This document shows, one piece after another, positions 9,367 through 17,444 of a DNA stretch of 64,000 nt (its first letter is position 1; every line of letters starts with the position of its first letter). Below the pieces are notes generated by a model. That model did no database searches and was not told the origin of the DNA. It saw only the letters and a list, made by a program, of their open reading frames with translations. Source of the stretch: CAZCPB01 sp044223975 (GTDB taxonomy: Bacteria > Planctomycetota > Phycisphaerae > Phycisphaerales > UBA1924); the NCBI GenBank assembly GCA_044223975.1, contig JBGALI010000008.1:136802-200801 (forward strand), written 5' to 3'. The position numbers and the translations under genes are program-made.

Positions 9367-10338
9367 ATGCTGCGCGCTTCGACTGTTGCTTCTGCGTTCG
9401 CCCTCGTCACCCTCGCCGGGTCTGCCCTGGCCCAGGGCACCTGTCCTGAGCAGGCCGCCCAGTGCCCCGCGGCACAGGGAGCGGCGCAAGTCTCCGTCGT
9501 CCGCACGTCCCTGCGCCACGCCGAGAAGGACATCGTGGACACGGCCGTCGCGGCCGGCAAGTTCAACACTCTTGCCGCGGCGCTCAAGGCCGCCGGCCTC
9601 GTGGACACCCTGAAGGCCGACGGTCCGTTCACCGTCTTTGCCCCCACCGACGAGGCGTTCGCCAAGCTCCCCAAGGGCACCGTCGAAATGCTCCTCAAGC
9701 CTGAGAACAAGGCCAAGCTCACGGCCATCCTGACCTACCACGTGGTCAACGGCGCGTGGACGGCGGCGGATGTCACCAAGCTCAACAACGCCGTCACGCT
9801 CAACGGGCAACGGGTGGAGATCTCCGCCAAGGGCGGCAAGGTCATGATCGATGGCGCCACCGTCGCCATGGCCGACGTCAAGGCCAGCAACGGCGTCATT
9901 CACGCGATCGACACGGTGCTCATGCCCAGCGACAAGGACATTGTGACCACCGCCGTCGCCGCCGGAAAGTTCAACACGCTCGCCGCCGCTCTCACCGCCG
10001 CCGGCCTGGTCGAAGTGCTCAAGGGGGATGGCCCCTTCACGGTCTTCGCGCCGACCGACGAAGCGTTCGCCAAGCTCCCCAAGGGCACCCTCGAAAACCT
10101 GCTCAAGCCGGAGAACAAGGACAAGCTGGTCGCGATTCTCAAGTACCACGTCGTCAGCGGGCGCGTGTACTCGGGTGACGCGGTCAAGGCCGGCAAGGCC
10201 GCGACGCTGCAGGGCTCGAGCGTGGTCATCACCAGCGCCGGCGGCGTCATGATCGACAACGCCCACGTGGTCGGCGCCGACCTGGACGCGTCCAACGGCG
10301 TCATCCACGTCATCGACGCGGTCATCATGCCCAAGTGA
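9367..10338 (+). CDS. Secreted protein with two fasciclin (FAS1) domains
   Basis: An N-terminal signal peptide ends near LAGSALAQ. Two tandem FAS1 domains follow, each with the diagnostic FTVFAPTDEAFAKLPKGT block and a C-terminal YHVV / VIHxID element, so the protein is an internal duplication. FAS1 domains act in adhesion at the cell surface. The ATG at 9361 directly abuts GGAGG (9356-9360), whereas the in-frame ATG at 9367 has proper spacing and is preferred. A strong hairpin terminator follows, so it is probably monocistronic. Confidence 0.93.
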   Translation: MLRASTVASAFALVTLAGSALAQGTCPEQAAQCPAAQGAAQVSVVRTSLRHAEKDIVDTAVAAGKFNTLAAALKAAGLVDTLKADGPFTVFAPTDEAFAKLPKGTVEMLLKPENKAKLTAILTYHVVNGAWTAADVTKLNNAVTLNGQRVEISAKGGKVMIDGATVAMADVKASNGVIHAIDTVLMPSDKDIVTTAVAAGKFNTLAAALTAAGLVEVLKGDGPFTVFAPTDEAFAKLPKGTLENLLKPENKDKLVAILKYHVVSGRVYSGDAVKAGKAATLQGSSVVITSAGGVMIDNAHVVGADLDASNGVIHVIDAVIMPK

Positions 10339-10425
10339 GTCGTACCCCGCGCCGGGCCCTGGCGGCACGGCGCGTTCCCGTCCCCCCAACTCCGGCGGTG
10401 TGTTCCTCCCGCTGGACGATTGTGG

Positions 10426-10454
10426 CGGGGCCTGTCCGACACGGGCAGGCCCCG
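10426..10454 (+). terminator. Hairpin terminator after the FAS1 gene
   Basis: A 12-bp stem (10426-10437 with 10443-10454, one G-T pair) closes a 5-base loop about 90 bp after the FAS1 stop codon. The stem is very GC-rich, but only a weak T-run follows. The rest of 10339-10703 contains no gene I can support. Confidence 0.65.
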
Positions 10455-10703
10455 TCATTGGTTCGAGATCACTGCCCCTGGTCCCCCGCACGGTGCGTCA
10501 TGCGTTTGGTGATTAACCAACCCCCGCGGCAAGCCGGCCTCGTGCTTGCCCCAGGGGTGGCGCTCGCCGATGTGCTGCCGCGCGGGTACCATCGCCCTCA
10601 CCGCGGGTGTGGCGACGCGATCCGCGGCACCCGGCGTCCGGCGGCAAGCGTTTCGCAAAGACGCTGCCGCGCAAGTGGTCTGTCACAGGAGCCAGCCCGC
10701 CCC

Positions 10704-11294
10704 GTGTCCGAAGGACTCCTCCAGCGTGTGGGCCGAGGGGATGCCCCGGCCGTCCGCGAATGCCTCGACCGCTACGGCGGCTTGGTGTGGTCGCTGGCGC
10801 GCCGGTTCACCTACAACGACGCCGAGGCCGAGGACGCGGTGCAGGAGATCTTCGTCGAAATCTGGCGCAACGCCGCCAAGTACGACGCGGCCATCGCGTC
10901 GGAAACGGCCTTTATCGCGATGATCGCCCGGCGCCGACTGATCGACCGCCGGCGCCGCGCCGAGCGGCGTCCGGAGCGTCAAGCCGCGCCGGAGGTGCTC
11001 GCCGCGGAAGAGGACGACACACCGGACCGATCAACTCTGAGCGAGGACGCGGCACGGGCGATGGACGCGCTCAAGGCCCTCAGTCCCGAGCAGCAGAAGG
11101 TCCTGCGGCTTTCGATCATGCACGGCCTGAGCCACGACAAGATCGCGACCTCGACCGGCCTGCCGATGGGCACGGTCAAGACGCACGCCCGGCGCGGGCT
11201 GATCCGGCTCCGGGAGATTCTGAAGTCGGGGCTGTCGGGGAACGGCGCATTCAGTCAACCAGCGGCAGTCGCGCCGGGGGAGGGCGCACGATGA
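10704..11294 (+). CDS. ECF-type RNA polymerase sigma factor
   Basis: From the GTG at 10704 the protein is about 196 residues with region 2 (GGLVWSLARRFTYND..EDAVQEIFVEIWR) and region 4 (LSPEQQKVLRLSIMHGLSHDKIA..TGLPMGTVKTHARRGL), an ECF sigma factor related to the RpoE/SigK group. The frame stays open further upstream, but that extension has no sigma features. Its stop overlaps the start of the anti-sigma gene by ATGA, a typical translational coupling of a sigma factor with its inhibitor. Confidence 0.9.
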   Translation: MSEGLLQRVGRGDAPAVRECLDRYGGLVWSLARRFTYNDAEAEDAVQEIFVEIWRNAAKYDAAIASETAFIAMIARRRLIDRRRRAERRPERQAAPEVLAAEEDDTPDRSTLSEDAARAMDALKALSPEQQKVLRLSIMHGLSHDKIATSTGLPMGTVKTHARRGLIRLREILKSGLSGNGAFSQPAAVAPGEGAR

Positions 11295-12130
11295 GCGGTC
11301 CTGCTCCATCCCACAACGAGTCCCGACTGCTGGAACTGCTCGCCGACCGCGCCCTCTGCGGCCTGACCGAGAGCGAACAGCGCGAGCTCGAGGCGCTCTG
11401 CCAGGAGCACCTGGCCTCGCCCACGTGCCCGCTTGAGTTCTGCGAACTCGACGCCGCGGCCGCGGAAGTTGCGGTGGCGTGCTCCGGTTCTGATTGCCCG
11501 GCCCCGCCCGCGTCGGTGCAGGCCAGGCTGAGCCGCGCCGCCGACGCGTGGTGCAAGGACCACTGCTCGGTCGTGGGACGCATCGAGCCGGGGAGCGCTG
11601 GCGTCAAGAGATCTTCGGGCGCTCTGGCGTACCTCGGTTGGCTTGCCGCGGCCGCGTGTCTTGCCATCGCAGTCTGGGTGTCGCGCGCACCGACGCCGCC
11701 GAGCGTCGGCGAGCGTTACGCCGCGTTCAAGACCGCCGCCAAGGACGCCGTGTCGGCCCCGTGGGGGCCGTTCAATTCGCTCGACGGCAAGAACGAGCCG
11801 CCGGAGCAGTCGGGCGTCACGGGCGAGGTTGTGTGGAGCGAATCGAAGCAGACCGGGTTCATCACGTTCAAGGGTCTGAAGCCCAACAACCCCAGCGCCG
11901 AGCAGTACCAACTCTGGATCATCGACAAGCGAGGGATCAATCAGCGGATCAGCGGGGCCCTGTTCGATGCCAAGCCTGATCCCAGGACCGGTGAGGTGGT
12001 CGTCGCGATCGAGCCGCGGATCGCGGTGGACAATGCAGCTATCTTCGCCCTGACCATTGAGAAGCCCGGCGGCACTTGGGTTTCCGACACTAAGCGGCGC
12101 GTGGTGCTGGCGCAGGTCAAGGGCGGTTGA
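11291..12130 (+). CDS. Membrane anti-sigma factor with RskA-like C-terminal domain
   Basis: 279 residues: a cytoplasmic N-terminus with an anti-sigma-like helical region (LLELLADRALCGLTESEQRELE), one transmembrane segment near LAYLGWLAAAACLAIAVWV, and an extracytoplasmic RskA domain ending in ALTIEKPGGTWVSDTKR. It presumably sequesters the upstream ECF sigma factor and releases it upon a signal, as in the SigK/RskA pair of mycobacteria. The start overlaps the sigma stop (ATGA at 11291). The cysteine-containing N-terminal region lacks a clear zinc-binding HxxxCxxC motif. Confidence 0.88.
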   Translation: MSGPAPSHNESRLLELLADRALCGLTESEQRELEALCQEHLASPTCPLEFCELDAAAAEVAVACSGSDCPAPPASVQARLSRAADAWCKDHCSVVGRIEPGSAGVKRSSGALAYLGWLAAAACLAIAVWVSRAPTPPSVGERYAAFKTAAKDAVSAPWGPFNSLDGKNEPPEQSGVTGEVVWSESKQTGFITFKGLKPNNPSAEQYQLWIIDKRGINQRISGALFDAKPDPRTGEVVVAIEPRIAVDNAAIFALTIEKPGGTWVSDTKRRVVLAQVKGG

Positions 12131-12157
12131 ACCGCCTTCCGGACGTTCTCCGTGCCG

Positions 12158-12187
12158 TTGAACCCGCGTGAATCGTCCGGCTATACT
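12158..12187 (+). promoter_or_regulatory. Candidate sigma70 promoter for tRNA-Val
   Basis: TTGAAC at 12158-12163, an 18-base spacer and TATACT at 12182-12187 lie about 41 bases before the first base of the tRNA. This fits a vegetative promoter with a short 5' leader. Assigned by inspection only. Confidence 0.45.
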
Positions 12188-13593
12188 CTGCCTGTGCGCG
12201 GGCGGCGGCGTCCGGGCTCTGAAAACTTGGGCGATTGGCGCAGTTGGCTAGCGCGCATGCATGACACGCATGAGGTCACTGGTTCGAGTCCAGTATCGCC
12301 CACTTTCCCACTTTCCACCGGATCACACCCGGCACCAACACCCACCAATTCCGCAGGGTTTTGGGGGTTTTCGGTTTCGGCGTGGTCGCCCGTGGTGTCG
12401 CCCGGGCGCGCCTGTGTTGCCGGATTTGCTGCCGCCTTGCCCTTGCTCGCCGCCATATCGAAATGGGCGTCCCGGGTTTGCAGGTAGTGCCGGGCCGCGA
12501 TCAGCGGGGAATGACCCAGCCAGCCCGCGACGACGTGGGCGGGGAACCGCTCCACCCAATCGGTCGCGCACGATGCCCGCATGTTGTGGAACAGCCGGGG
12601 CCACGCCGTCACGCCGGCGCTCGTGACGATCTTCTCAAACGTGGTCCGCAGGTTCATCGCCGGATCGCGCAGCCGGGGGACCACCGCTTCCACGCCCACT
12701 TCGGCATGGTCGAACAGGTCTTGGAGAATCGGGCGCAGCTCGGGGGCGATCGGCACCACCCGCACCGCGTGGCCTTCGTGCCCGGCGGTCTTGGGGCTTC
12801 GCACCATGAGCCGGCCGCGCTCCCAGTTCACGTCACCCCACCGCAGGGCCACGATTTCCGACGGGCACCGCAATCCGGCGAACCGGGACAGGGCGACGAT
12901 CGCCCGCCACTGGTCATCGGGGCACGCGGCCAGGATCGCCCGGATTGATTCGACCGTGACGTAGAAGGCGCGATCGGGGTTCGATTGCGAGCCGGCCCGC
13001 AGTTCCGAGAACGGACTGGCGACGATCAGCCCCCAGCGCACCGCCCGCTTGAAGATCGCTCGGGCGACGTGTACCCGCTTGGCGATCGTTGCCGGGGACA
13101 GTTGCTTCGTGGCTTCCGTCCCGTCTTTCCGCTTCACCTTCACCGGCTCGCCGATCGCCTTCCGCCAGCCGTCCGCGTCCGCCGGCGTGATCTCCCCCAG
13201 CGGGGTTCCGACCTTCAAGTGTTGGCGCAGGCTGTCGGTCGTCTGCTTGTACGCCGCCTTCGTGGTCGCCTTCACCGCCGCCGCCGCATCGAAGCGGTCC
13301 AGCAGATTGCCCAGCGTCACCACCTCTGTGCCCTTGCGGGGTTCGGTCAATCCGAGCGCGACCACCCGGGCGTGGATTCGGTCGTCGATTTGTTCCAGCC
13401 ACCGTACCCCGTCGGGGTGAAGGGTCGTCCCGAGCCGGTGCGCCCGCAGCACGCACTCAAACCCCGCGAGCGCCGCGCGGGCATCGCGCTCCGTGCATTC
13501 GCCCAGTCGCAGGGATTTCTGCTTCCCCGCCGCGTCACGGAACAGAATGCGCTTCAACTCGCCCCGCTCGCCTTCGCGTCCGATGCCTGCCAT
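12181..13593 (-). CDS. int: Tyrosine recombinase/integrase of the tRNA-Val element
   Basis: 470 residues in the integrated state. The SAM-like core-binding region is near residues 90-200. The catalytic domain contains Arg in GLRCPSE (about residue 243), His336 and Arg339 in HNMR, WLGH, and Tyr370 in ARHYLQ, so all catalytic positions look present. It starts at the ATG at 13593. The C-terminal end is unusual: after residue 437 (GDTGLE, encoded by the att core) the frame runs antisense through the whole tRNA-Val gene to a stop at 12181. In an excised circle the same frame would instead continue into 17642-17284. Confidence 0.93.
   Translation of the reverse strand: MAGIGREGERGELKRILFRDAAGKQKSLRLGECTERDARAALAGFECVLRAHRLGTTLHPDGVRWLEQIDDRIHARVVALGLTEPRKGTEVVTLGNLLDRFDAAAAVKATTKAAYKQTTDSLRQHLKVGTPLGEITPADADGWRKAIGEPVKVKRKDGTEATKQLSPATIAKRVHVARAIFKRAVRWGLIVASPFSELRAGSQSNPDRAFYVTVESIRAILAACPDDQWRAIVALSRFAGLRCPSEIVALRWGDVNWERGRLMVRSPKTAGHEGHAVRVVPIAPELRPILQDLFDHAEVGVEAVVPRLRDPAMNLRTTFEKIVTSAGVTAWPRLFHNMRASCATDWVERFPAHVVAGWLGHSPLIAARHYLQTRDAHFDMAASKGKAAANPATQARPGDTTGDHAETENPQNPAELVGVGAGCDPVESGKVGDTGLEPVTSCVSCMRASQLRQSPKFSEPGRRRPRTGRV
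12229..12302 (+). tRNA. tRNA-Val (anticodon GAC)
   Basis: The cloverleaf folds by eye: 7-bp acceptor stem GGGCGAT/ATCGCCC, D stem GCGC/GCGC, anticodon stem CATGC/GCATG with loop ATGACAC (anticodon GAC at 12263-12265, U33 present), T stem ACTGG/CCAGT with TTCGAGT loop, discriminator A. No CCA is encoded. The T-loop and 3' acceptor half are the left copy of a 25-bp direct repeat, so the gene is the integration target of the following element and has been restored intact. Confidence 0.93.
12282..12306. repeat. Left attachment site (attL core) in tRNA-Val
   Basis: A perfect 25-bp direct repeat of 17643-17667. It covers the T-loop, the 3' acceptor strand and 4-5 bases past the tRNA end. It also lies within the reading frame of the integrase, where it encodes GDTGLE. 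Confidence 0.9.
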
Positions 13594-13596
13594 ACG

Positions 13597-14157
13597 TCAC
13601 TTCCCCTTCCGTGCCCGCTTGGCGCGGATCACGATTTCCAGTCCTAGCACGCCGGCCACCCGTTCCATGCCTTCGACGCTAAGCCCGCGCTCACCGCTCA
13701 ACAGCCGCGAAAGCTGGCTCCGGGCGATCCGGGCCGCGTCGGCAATCTCCGCCGGCGTGCGCCCGTCGTCGCGGATTGCTTTGCGGATTGCGTTCAGAAG
13801 TTCGGCCATATTCACGATGCTACCATGGTGATTGCCAGTTGGCAATCCAATTTGTCGGAGTTCGTCAACTGCGATTCCGCGACCGCGATCAGCCGCGCCG
13901 GGGTGCGTCGGCATCCCGAGCCCCTCCGCGACGCCCAGCCGCTCGGCCAGGATGTACGCCGCTTCCGAATCGGGGAAGGGGCGCGGCCCGCCCGTCAGTA
14001 GGTCTAGTAGCGCGGGCTTGTGCCCCCTCACGCGCGCGGCCAACTCGGGGGGAAGTGACGCCGGGCGGAAGCGCAGGCGGTTGGGATCGCTCGGATGCTG
14101 ATCAAGTTCCACGACCTTTCGGCCCAGATCCAGGAGCAACCCGGGAACGGGCTTCAT
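13597..14157 (-). CDS. HTH (XRE-type) regulator with TubC-like N-terminal segment
   Basis: 186 residues. The C-terminal 70 residues form a Cro/C1-type HTH (TPAEIADAARIARSQLSRLLSGERGLSVEGMERVA). The N-terminal part (LRFRPASLPPELAARVRGHKPALLDLL) resembles the TubC docking-like domain often found at the start of mobile-element proteins; that assignment is tentative. A shorter start at the ATG at 13809 would give just the HTH. It sits 3 bp upstream of the integrase start and probably controls int or the element's other genes. Confidence 0.7.
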   Translation of the reverse strand: MKPVPGLLLDLGRKVVELDQHPSDPNRLRFRPASLPPELAARVRGHKPALLDLLTGGPRPFPDSEAAYILAERLGVAEGLGMPTHPGAADRGRGIAVDELRQIGLPTGNHHGSIVNMAELLNAIRKAIRDDGRTPAEIADAARIARSQLSRLLSGERGLSVEGMERVAGVLGLEIVIRAKRARKGK

Positions 14158-14189
14158 GGGGTTCCCCTTCGTCTGGCTAAGCTAGCGGC

Positions 14190-14666
14190 ATGCAAGTCCG
14201 CAGACCCGGGTGGGGTTTGATCAGATGGATGGGGCTGCGTGGGGCGGTCGTACTGCTGGCCACTTGGATCGGAAGTGCGTGGCTGTTCGTTGGCTGGATC
14301 TACACCAGTGCCTTGGGAACGCGGAATATGTTGGGGATTTCGCGGGGCGTCTTTGTCTACGCTGAGGGCAGCTCTGGCAACCCCGCCGCCGAACCTGACG
14401 GCTGGCACGTCCAGTTCTACCAATCGCCGCTTTCGATCATCTGGCGGTTTTCGTTCACCAACGGGCCGCCTCTTGTCATGGTCCCGCTGTGGGTTCCGAC
14501 CGCCATGTCGGCTTCTGCGGGACTCCTTGCGTGGCGGCGAATGACACTCGGTGATCGTCGCAGGCGCAAGGGTGCCTGCCCACAGTGCGGCTACGACCGC
14601 GCTGGCCTCGCCTCGGATTCGGTGTGCCCAGAATGCGGTTCGCCAGCCGCCAAGTCGATCACGTAG
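14190..14666 (+). CDS. Small membrane protein with C-terminal zinc ribbon
   Basis: 158 residues: two hydrophobic segments (about residues 18-40 and 95-115), then a basic linker and a zinc ribbon CPQCGYDRAGL...CPECG. This CxxCGYD(R)xGL pattern is common in Phycisphaerae membrane proteins of unknown role. It is the only plus-strand gene in the element, divergent from the HTH gene by 32 bp and convergent with the ATPase gene by 11 bp. It may be passenger cargo. Confidence 0.7.
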   Translation: MQVRRPGWGLIRWMGLRGAVVLLATWIGSAWLFVGWIYTSALGTRNMLGISRGVFVYAEGSSGNPAAEPDGWHVQFYQSPLSIIWRFSFTNGPPLVMVPLWVPTAMSASAGLLAWRRMTLGDRRRRKGACPQCGYDRAGLASDSVCPECGSPAAKSIT

Positions 14667-14677
14667 AAGGGGCGTGT

Positions 14678-15958
14678 TCACAATTCCTCCCAGCCGTCGC
14701 CAGCCCCGCCAAGGTTGCCATTCGACTTGTCGAAGAGTGCCACTCCGCCGGGCGTGGCATCCTTCGGTTGATTCTCGATGTTCTCGCCGGGATTCGTCCC
14801 AAGGTTGCCAACGTCGGGGGTGTGGCCTTCTTGGGCTTCGGGTTGGCGATCTTGGGCGGGCGCGCTCAGTTCCCATACCCAGCCACCGCCAAACGTTTCC
14901 TTGCGGGGCCGCACGCCCGCCAAAGCCTTCGCCCGCTGGATGGTGCGCTTGGCGAATCCTGCCGCCTTCGCCTCGCTGAACACGTCATTCGCCGGTTTGG
15001 AGCCTCGCGCCAGGAAGTCGCACAACCACGCCGCCGCGTCATCGCGTTCGGTGCGCCCGCCGTCGTACCCGCGATCACCCCCGAGCGCATCATCGGCACT
15101 CACGTTCACCGGGTCGGGTTCCCACGCGACCGCCGGGCATCCGTCCACGCCAGTTGGTTCGATCCGGTACGCCAGTCCGCCCGTGTCCTGCGCGATGTTG
15201 TTCTTGATCGGCAGCAGCAGCCGCCGGCGCGGGTCGTTCCGGTCCTTGCTCACCGCCCACGCCGCTCGTGCCGCCGCCGCGAACGCAAGCGATCCCATCG
15301 CCCGGTAGATCGCCGGACCGCCGCCCGACTTATTCAGGTGCGTGACCGCAACCACCGCCACCCGATGCCGCTCCGCGATCGCGCCCAGCGGGGCCAGCAG
15401 TCCGCGAATCTCGGCGTTCTTGTGGGAATCGACGCCGCCCAAGTACGCCGTCACCGGGTCGATCACCACCAGCCGGCAGCCCTCCACCGAGCGGATCGCG
15501 CCCTCTAGCGCCGGCAGGTCGCGCGACAGGTCGAACGCGCGGTCCGACTCGCGCCCGTTGTCGCCCACCGATCGGATCGCTTCCAGCGCCACGATCCGGG
15601 TGGCGTCCGCGCCGGCCGCGTCCAAGCGCGGACGGATCGTGTCCGCTACCCCGTCTTCGGCGCTCAGCAGCACCACGCCGCCGGGCGTCGTCGCTACGCC
15701 GGGGGCATCCGGCCACGCCCAGCCCCGCGATACCCGCGACGCCATATCCAACGTCAGAAACGATTTCCCCAAGCCGGGATCGCCAGCGATCAGGGTGAGT
15801 TTCCCCAGAGCGATCCGACCCGGCCATAGCCACGCCACCGGCTCGGGCTTCACGTCCGACAGCCGCACGATCACGGGCGCCCCGTCGATCGGAAGGCCGG
15901 ACTGCGCGGCCCAGCCGGATTCTGCGGTCTGGAAGGGGTCGGGGGCGTAGTCGCTCAT
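14678..15958 (-). CDS. RecA-like AAA_25/RepA-type ATPase
   Basis: 426 residues from the ATG at 15958. Walker A GDPGLGKS at about residues 58-65, Walker B-like LVVIDPVTAYLGG near 160 and a sensor-like VVAVTHLNKSGGG place it with the hexameric RepA/AAA_25 ATPases used for plasmid and satellite replication. A C-terminal region (AKAAGFAKRTIQRAKALAGVRPRK) looks like a winged helix. It probably unwinds or loads replication proteins on the excised element. Its ATG overlaps the stop of the upstream gene (ATGA), so the two are translationally coupled. Confidence 0.8.
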   Translation of the reverse strand: MSDYAPDPFQTAESGWAAQSGLPIDGAPVIVRLSDVKPEPVAWLWPGRIALGKLTLIAGDPGLGKSFLTLDMASRVSRGWAWPDAPGVATTPGGVVLLSAEDGVADTIRPRLDAAGADATRIVALEAIRSVGDNGRESDRAFDLSRDLPALEGAIRSVEGCRLVVIDPVTAYLGGVDSHKNAEIRGLLAPLGAIAERHRVAVVAVTHLNKSGGGPAIYRAMGSLAFAAAARAAWAVSKDRNDPRRRLLLPIKNNIAQDTGGLAYRIEPTGVDGCPAVAWEPDPVNVSADDALGGDRGYDGGRTERDDAAAWLCDFLARGSKPANDVFSEAKAAGFAKRTIQRAKALAGVRPRKETFGGGWVWELSAPAQDRQPEAQEGHTPDVGNLGTNPGENIENQPKDATPGGVALFDKSNGNLGGAGDGWEEL

Positions 15959-16518
15959 GGCGTCACCCCCGCTCGCTCGGGCAGACTTGCGAGCCGGAGG
16001 ATCTGATCCAACTCGTTCGCGGCACGCTCGAAGCGCCAGCCGTCCGACCGCAGGCAGCGCGCGACCCATTCGAGAACAGCCGGGAGCCAGCGCCGCGCGT
16101 AGTCGCGGGCGAACCGCTCAACGCACCGCACGGCCCACGCCGGCTCGTCGGGGGCGAAGAGTTCGATGGAATCGCCCCACGAGACGCTCCGCCCGTCGTC
16201 GCGCCACAGCACGTCTATCTCGTCGCCGGTGAATTCGCGCTCGGCAAGCAGCACGCCCGCGATCATGCGTGGTTCGGCCTCTTCGATCGCCTCGCGCGGG
16301 ATCGCCAGTGCCCGGAACCGTTCACGCCCCTGCCGCCAGAGAAGTGCGCCGATGGTCTGGATCACGCGCGAGTCTTCGGGAAGCGATCGTTGAAGCCAGG
16401 GGAGCGGCGTAGAGTTTGGTGAAACGTTCGGACCGTTGACGCCTGCCCCGCCTGCCAGCGGGGCCGCGTCGTTTTTGGGGGTGCGTCCACTAGCACACTC
16501 CCTTCCGCGACTCAACAA
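15955..16518 (-). CDS. Hypothetical protein upstream of the element ATPase
   Basis: Up to 187 residues. The only start giving the full frame is a TTG at 16518, so the true start is uncertain. The sequence (LPWLQRSLPEDSRVIQTIGALLWRQ... RWLPAVLEWVARCLRSDGWRFERAANELDQILRLA) looks like a soluble helical protein, but I do not recognise it. It is coupled to the ATPase by an ATGA overlap, and its first codons overlap the upstream HTH gene by 29 bp, suggesting an operon. Confidence 0.6.
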   Translation of the reverse strand: MLSRGRECASGRTPKNDAAPLAGGAGVNGPNVSPNSTPLPWLQRSLPEDSRVIQTIGALLWRQGRERFRALAIPREAIEEAEPRMIAGVLLAEREFTGDEIDVLWRDDGRSVSWGDSIELFAPDEPAWAVRCVERFARDYARRWLPAVLEWVARCLRSDGWRFERAANELDQILRLASLPERAGVTP

Positions 16519-16726
16519 ACCGCCGCAGATCCGCTACGTCGAACAGGCGACGCGCCAGCAGCTTCACGGACGGAAGTTCGCCCCGAAGCCGCAGATTGTC
16601 GATCGTGCCGGGAGAGACGCCCAGCAGGCGCCCGGCTTCACGCCGGTCAACCAGCAGCGGAGCCGGCACGTCGGCGTTGGGTATCGCATCGCATGTCCCG
16701 GTCGTTGTTGAACGTGAGGCGCTCAT
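16490..16726 (-). CDS. Excisionase/MerR-type HTH protein 1
   Basis: 78 residues. The segment DRREAGRLLGVSPGTIDNLR followed by a basic wing (GELPSVKLLARRLFDVADLRRFV) is the helix-turn-helix of the excisionase (HTH_17) family. Its ATG overlaps the stop of the preceding HTH gene (ATGA at 16723-16726). Likely role: directionality factor or regulator of the element. Confidence 0.82.
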   Translation of the reverse strand: MSASRSTTTGTCDAIPNADVPAPLLVDRREAGRLLGVSPGTIDNLRLRGELPSVKLLARRLFDVADLRRFVESRKGVC

Positions 16727-16917
16727 TTCGCGCTCCCGGCGCTCTTGGCGCGCTCGGCTAGGGCTTGATGAACAGCAACGACGCTAAAGAGTCGTCGCCG
16801 TCCCGCTTGAAGGAAGGGGAGTCTCCCCGCCAACACTTCACGGCGAAGCCAGCGCCGTGACAGCCGCATGAGACGCGAGAGTTCTTCGAGCGATACGACG
16901 GTGTCGTGAGTGTGCAT
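16723..16917 (-). CDS. Excisionase-type HTH protein 2
   Basis: 64 residues from the ATG at 16917 (MHTHDTVVSLEELSRLMRL). The pattern SRLMRLSRRWLRREVLAGRLPFLQAGRRRLFSV is the planctomycete type of small HTH in which a Trp-Leu follows the recognition helix. A longer frame begins at 16953 but lacks features. It is translationally coupled to the next HTH gene, so the element carries two adjacent Xis-like proteins. Confidence 0.75.
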   Translation of the reverse strand: MHTHDTVVSLEELSRLMRLSRRWLRREVLAGRLPFLQAGRRRLFSVVAVHQALAERAKSAGSAK

Positions 16918-17016
16918 AGCCCACGATCTTGCCCTGGCTGCGAACCGCCGCAAGAGCCTCGTGCAGAATGGTGATTCAAGTGGTGAACGCGCTCACCACT
17001 GGGGATTCAGTGGGGA

Positions 17017-17205
17017 TCAATTTCCTACTCTTTCGCCGAGCAGTTCGCGCCACGCTTTGGCGATTCCTGCCTTATGGCGGAATGGCCCAGCCTCCACAGC
17101 TTGTATGAGCCGCCGCACTTCGGCATTCATGAATCGGCGTTGCTGGCCGGCTCCGCCCTTCGCCCCCGGTTTCACTTCCGCAGCTTCGCGGATTCTGTCA
17201 AACAC
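17017..17205 (-). CDS. Small hypothetical protein
   Basis: 62 residues from a GTG, basic and helical (NAEVRRLIQAVEAGPFRHKAGIAKAWRELL). It overlaps the end of the upstream frame (17172-17444) by 34 bp. No family recognised; called because it is on the operon strand and fills the gap. Confidence 0.4.
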   Translation of the reverse strand: MFDRIREAAEVKPGAKGGAGQQRRFMNAEVRRLIQAVEAGPFRHKAGIAKAWRELLGERVGN

Positions 17206-17444
17206 CGTGGCACTAAAGAAATGAACTCCTTCGCTTCGCTCACCAGTTCACTCCTTGTCCAACCGCCGGGTTTTCTTCCCTTCTCATTGTTTCCGTGCGA
17301 GAATTCGCCACCGCGTGCGCCCATCGCCTCTACTGCCCTCGCCGCCGCACGCTCGGCCACTTGGTCCATAGTGCCTGGAGTGATGGCGGTAGCCGCCGCC
17401 TCTAGCCGAGCGAGCAGGTCGGGAGACACCGTGGGCTGCCGCAT
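17172..17444 (-). CDS. Small hypothetical protein
   Basis: 90 residues from the ATG at 17444 (MRQPTVSPDLLARLEAAA). It shares 17284-17444 in another frame with the open frame that begins at attR, so only one of the two is likely to be used in a given state of the element. No family recognised. Confidence 0.4.
   Translation of the reverse strand: MRQPTVSPDLLARLEAAATAITPGTMDQVAERAAARAVEAMGARGGEFSHGNNEKGRKPGGWTRSELVSEAKEFISLVPRCLTESAKLRK

Noticed and set aside
9190..10491. 433-codon minus-strand open frame
   Set aside because: Antisense to the two-FAS1 gene, no domain features, duplicated only because the FAS1 domains are.
10335..10703. Upstream extension of the first ECF sigma gene
   Set aside because: The frame is open but contains no sigma features, overlaps the FAS1 terminator hairpin, and has a GTG at 10704 immediately before region 2.
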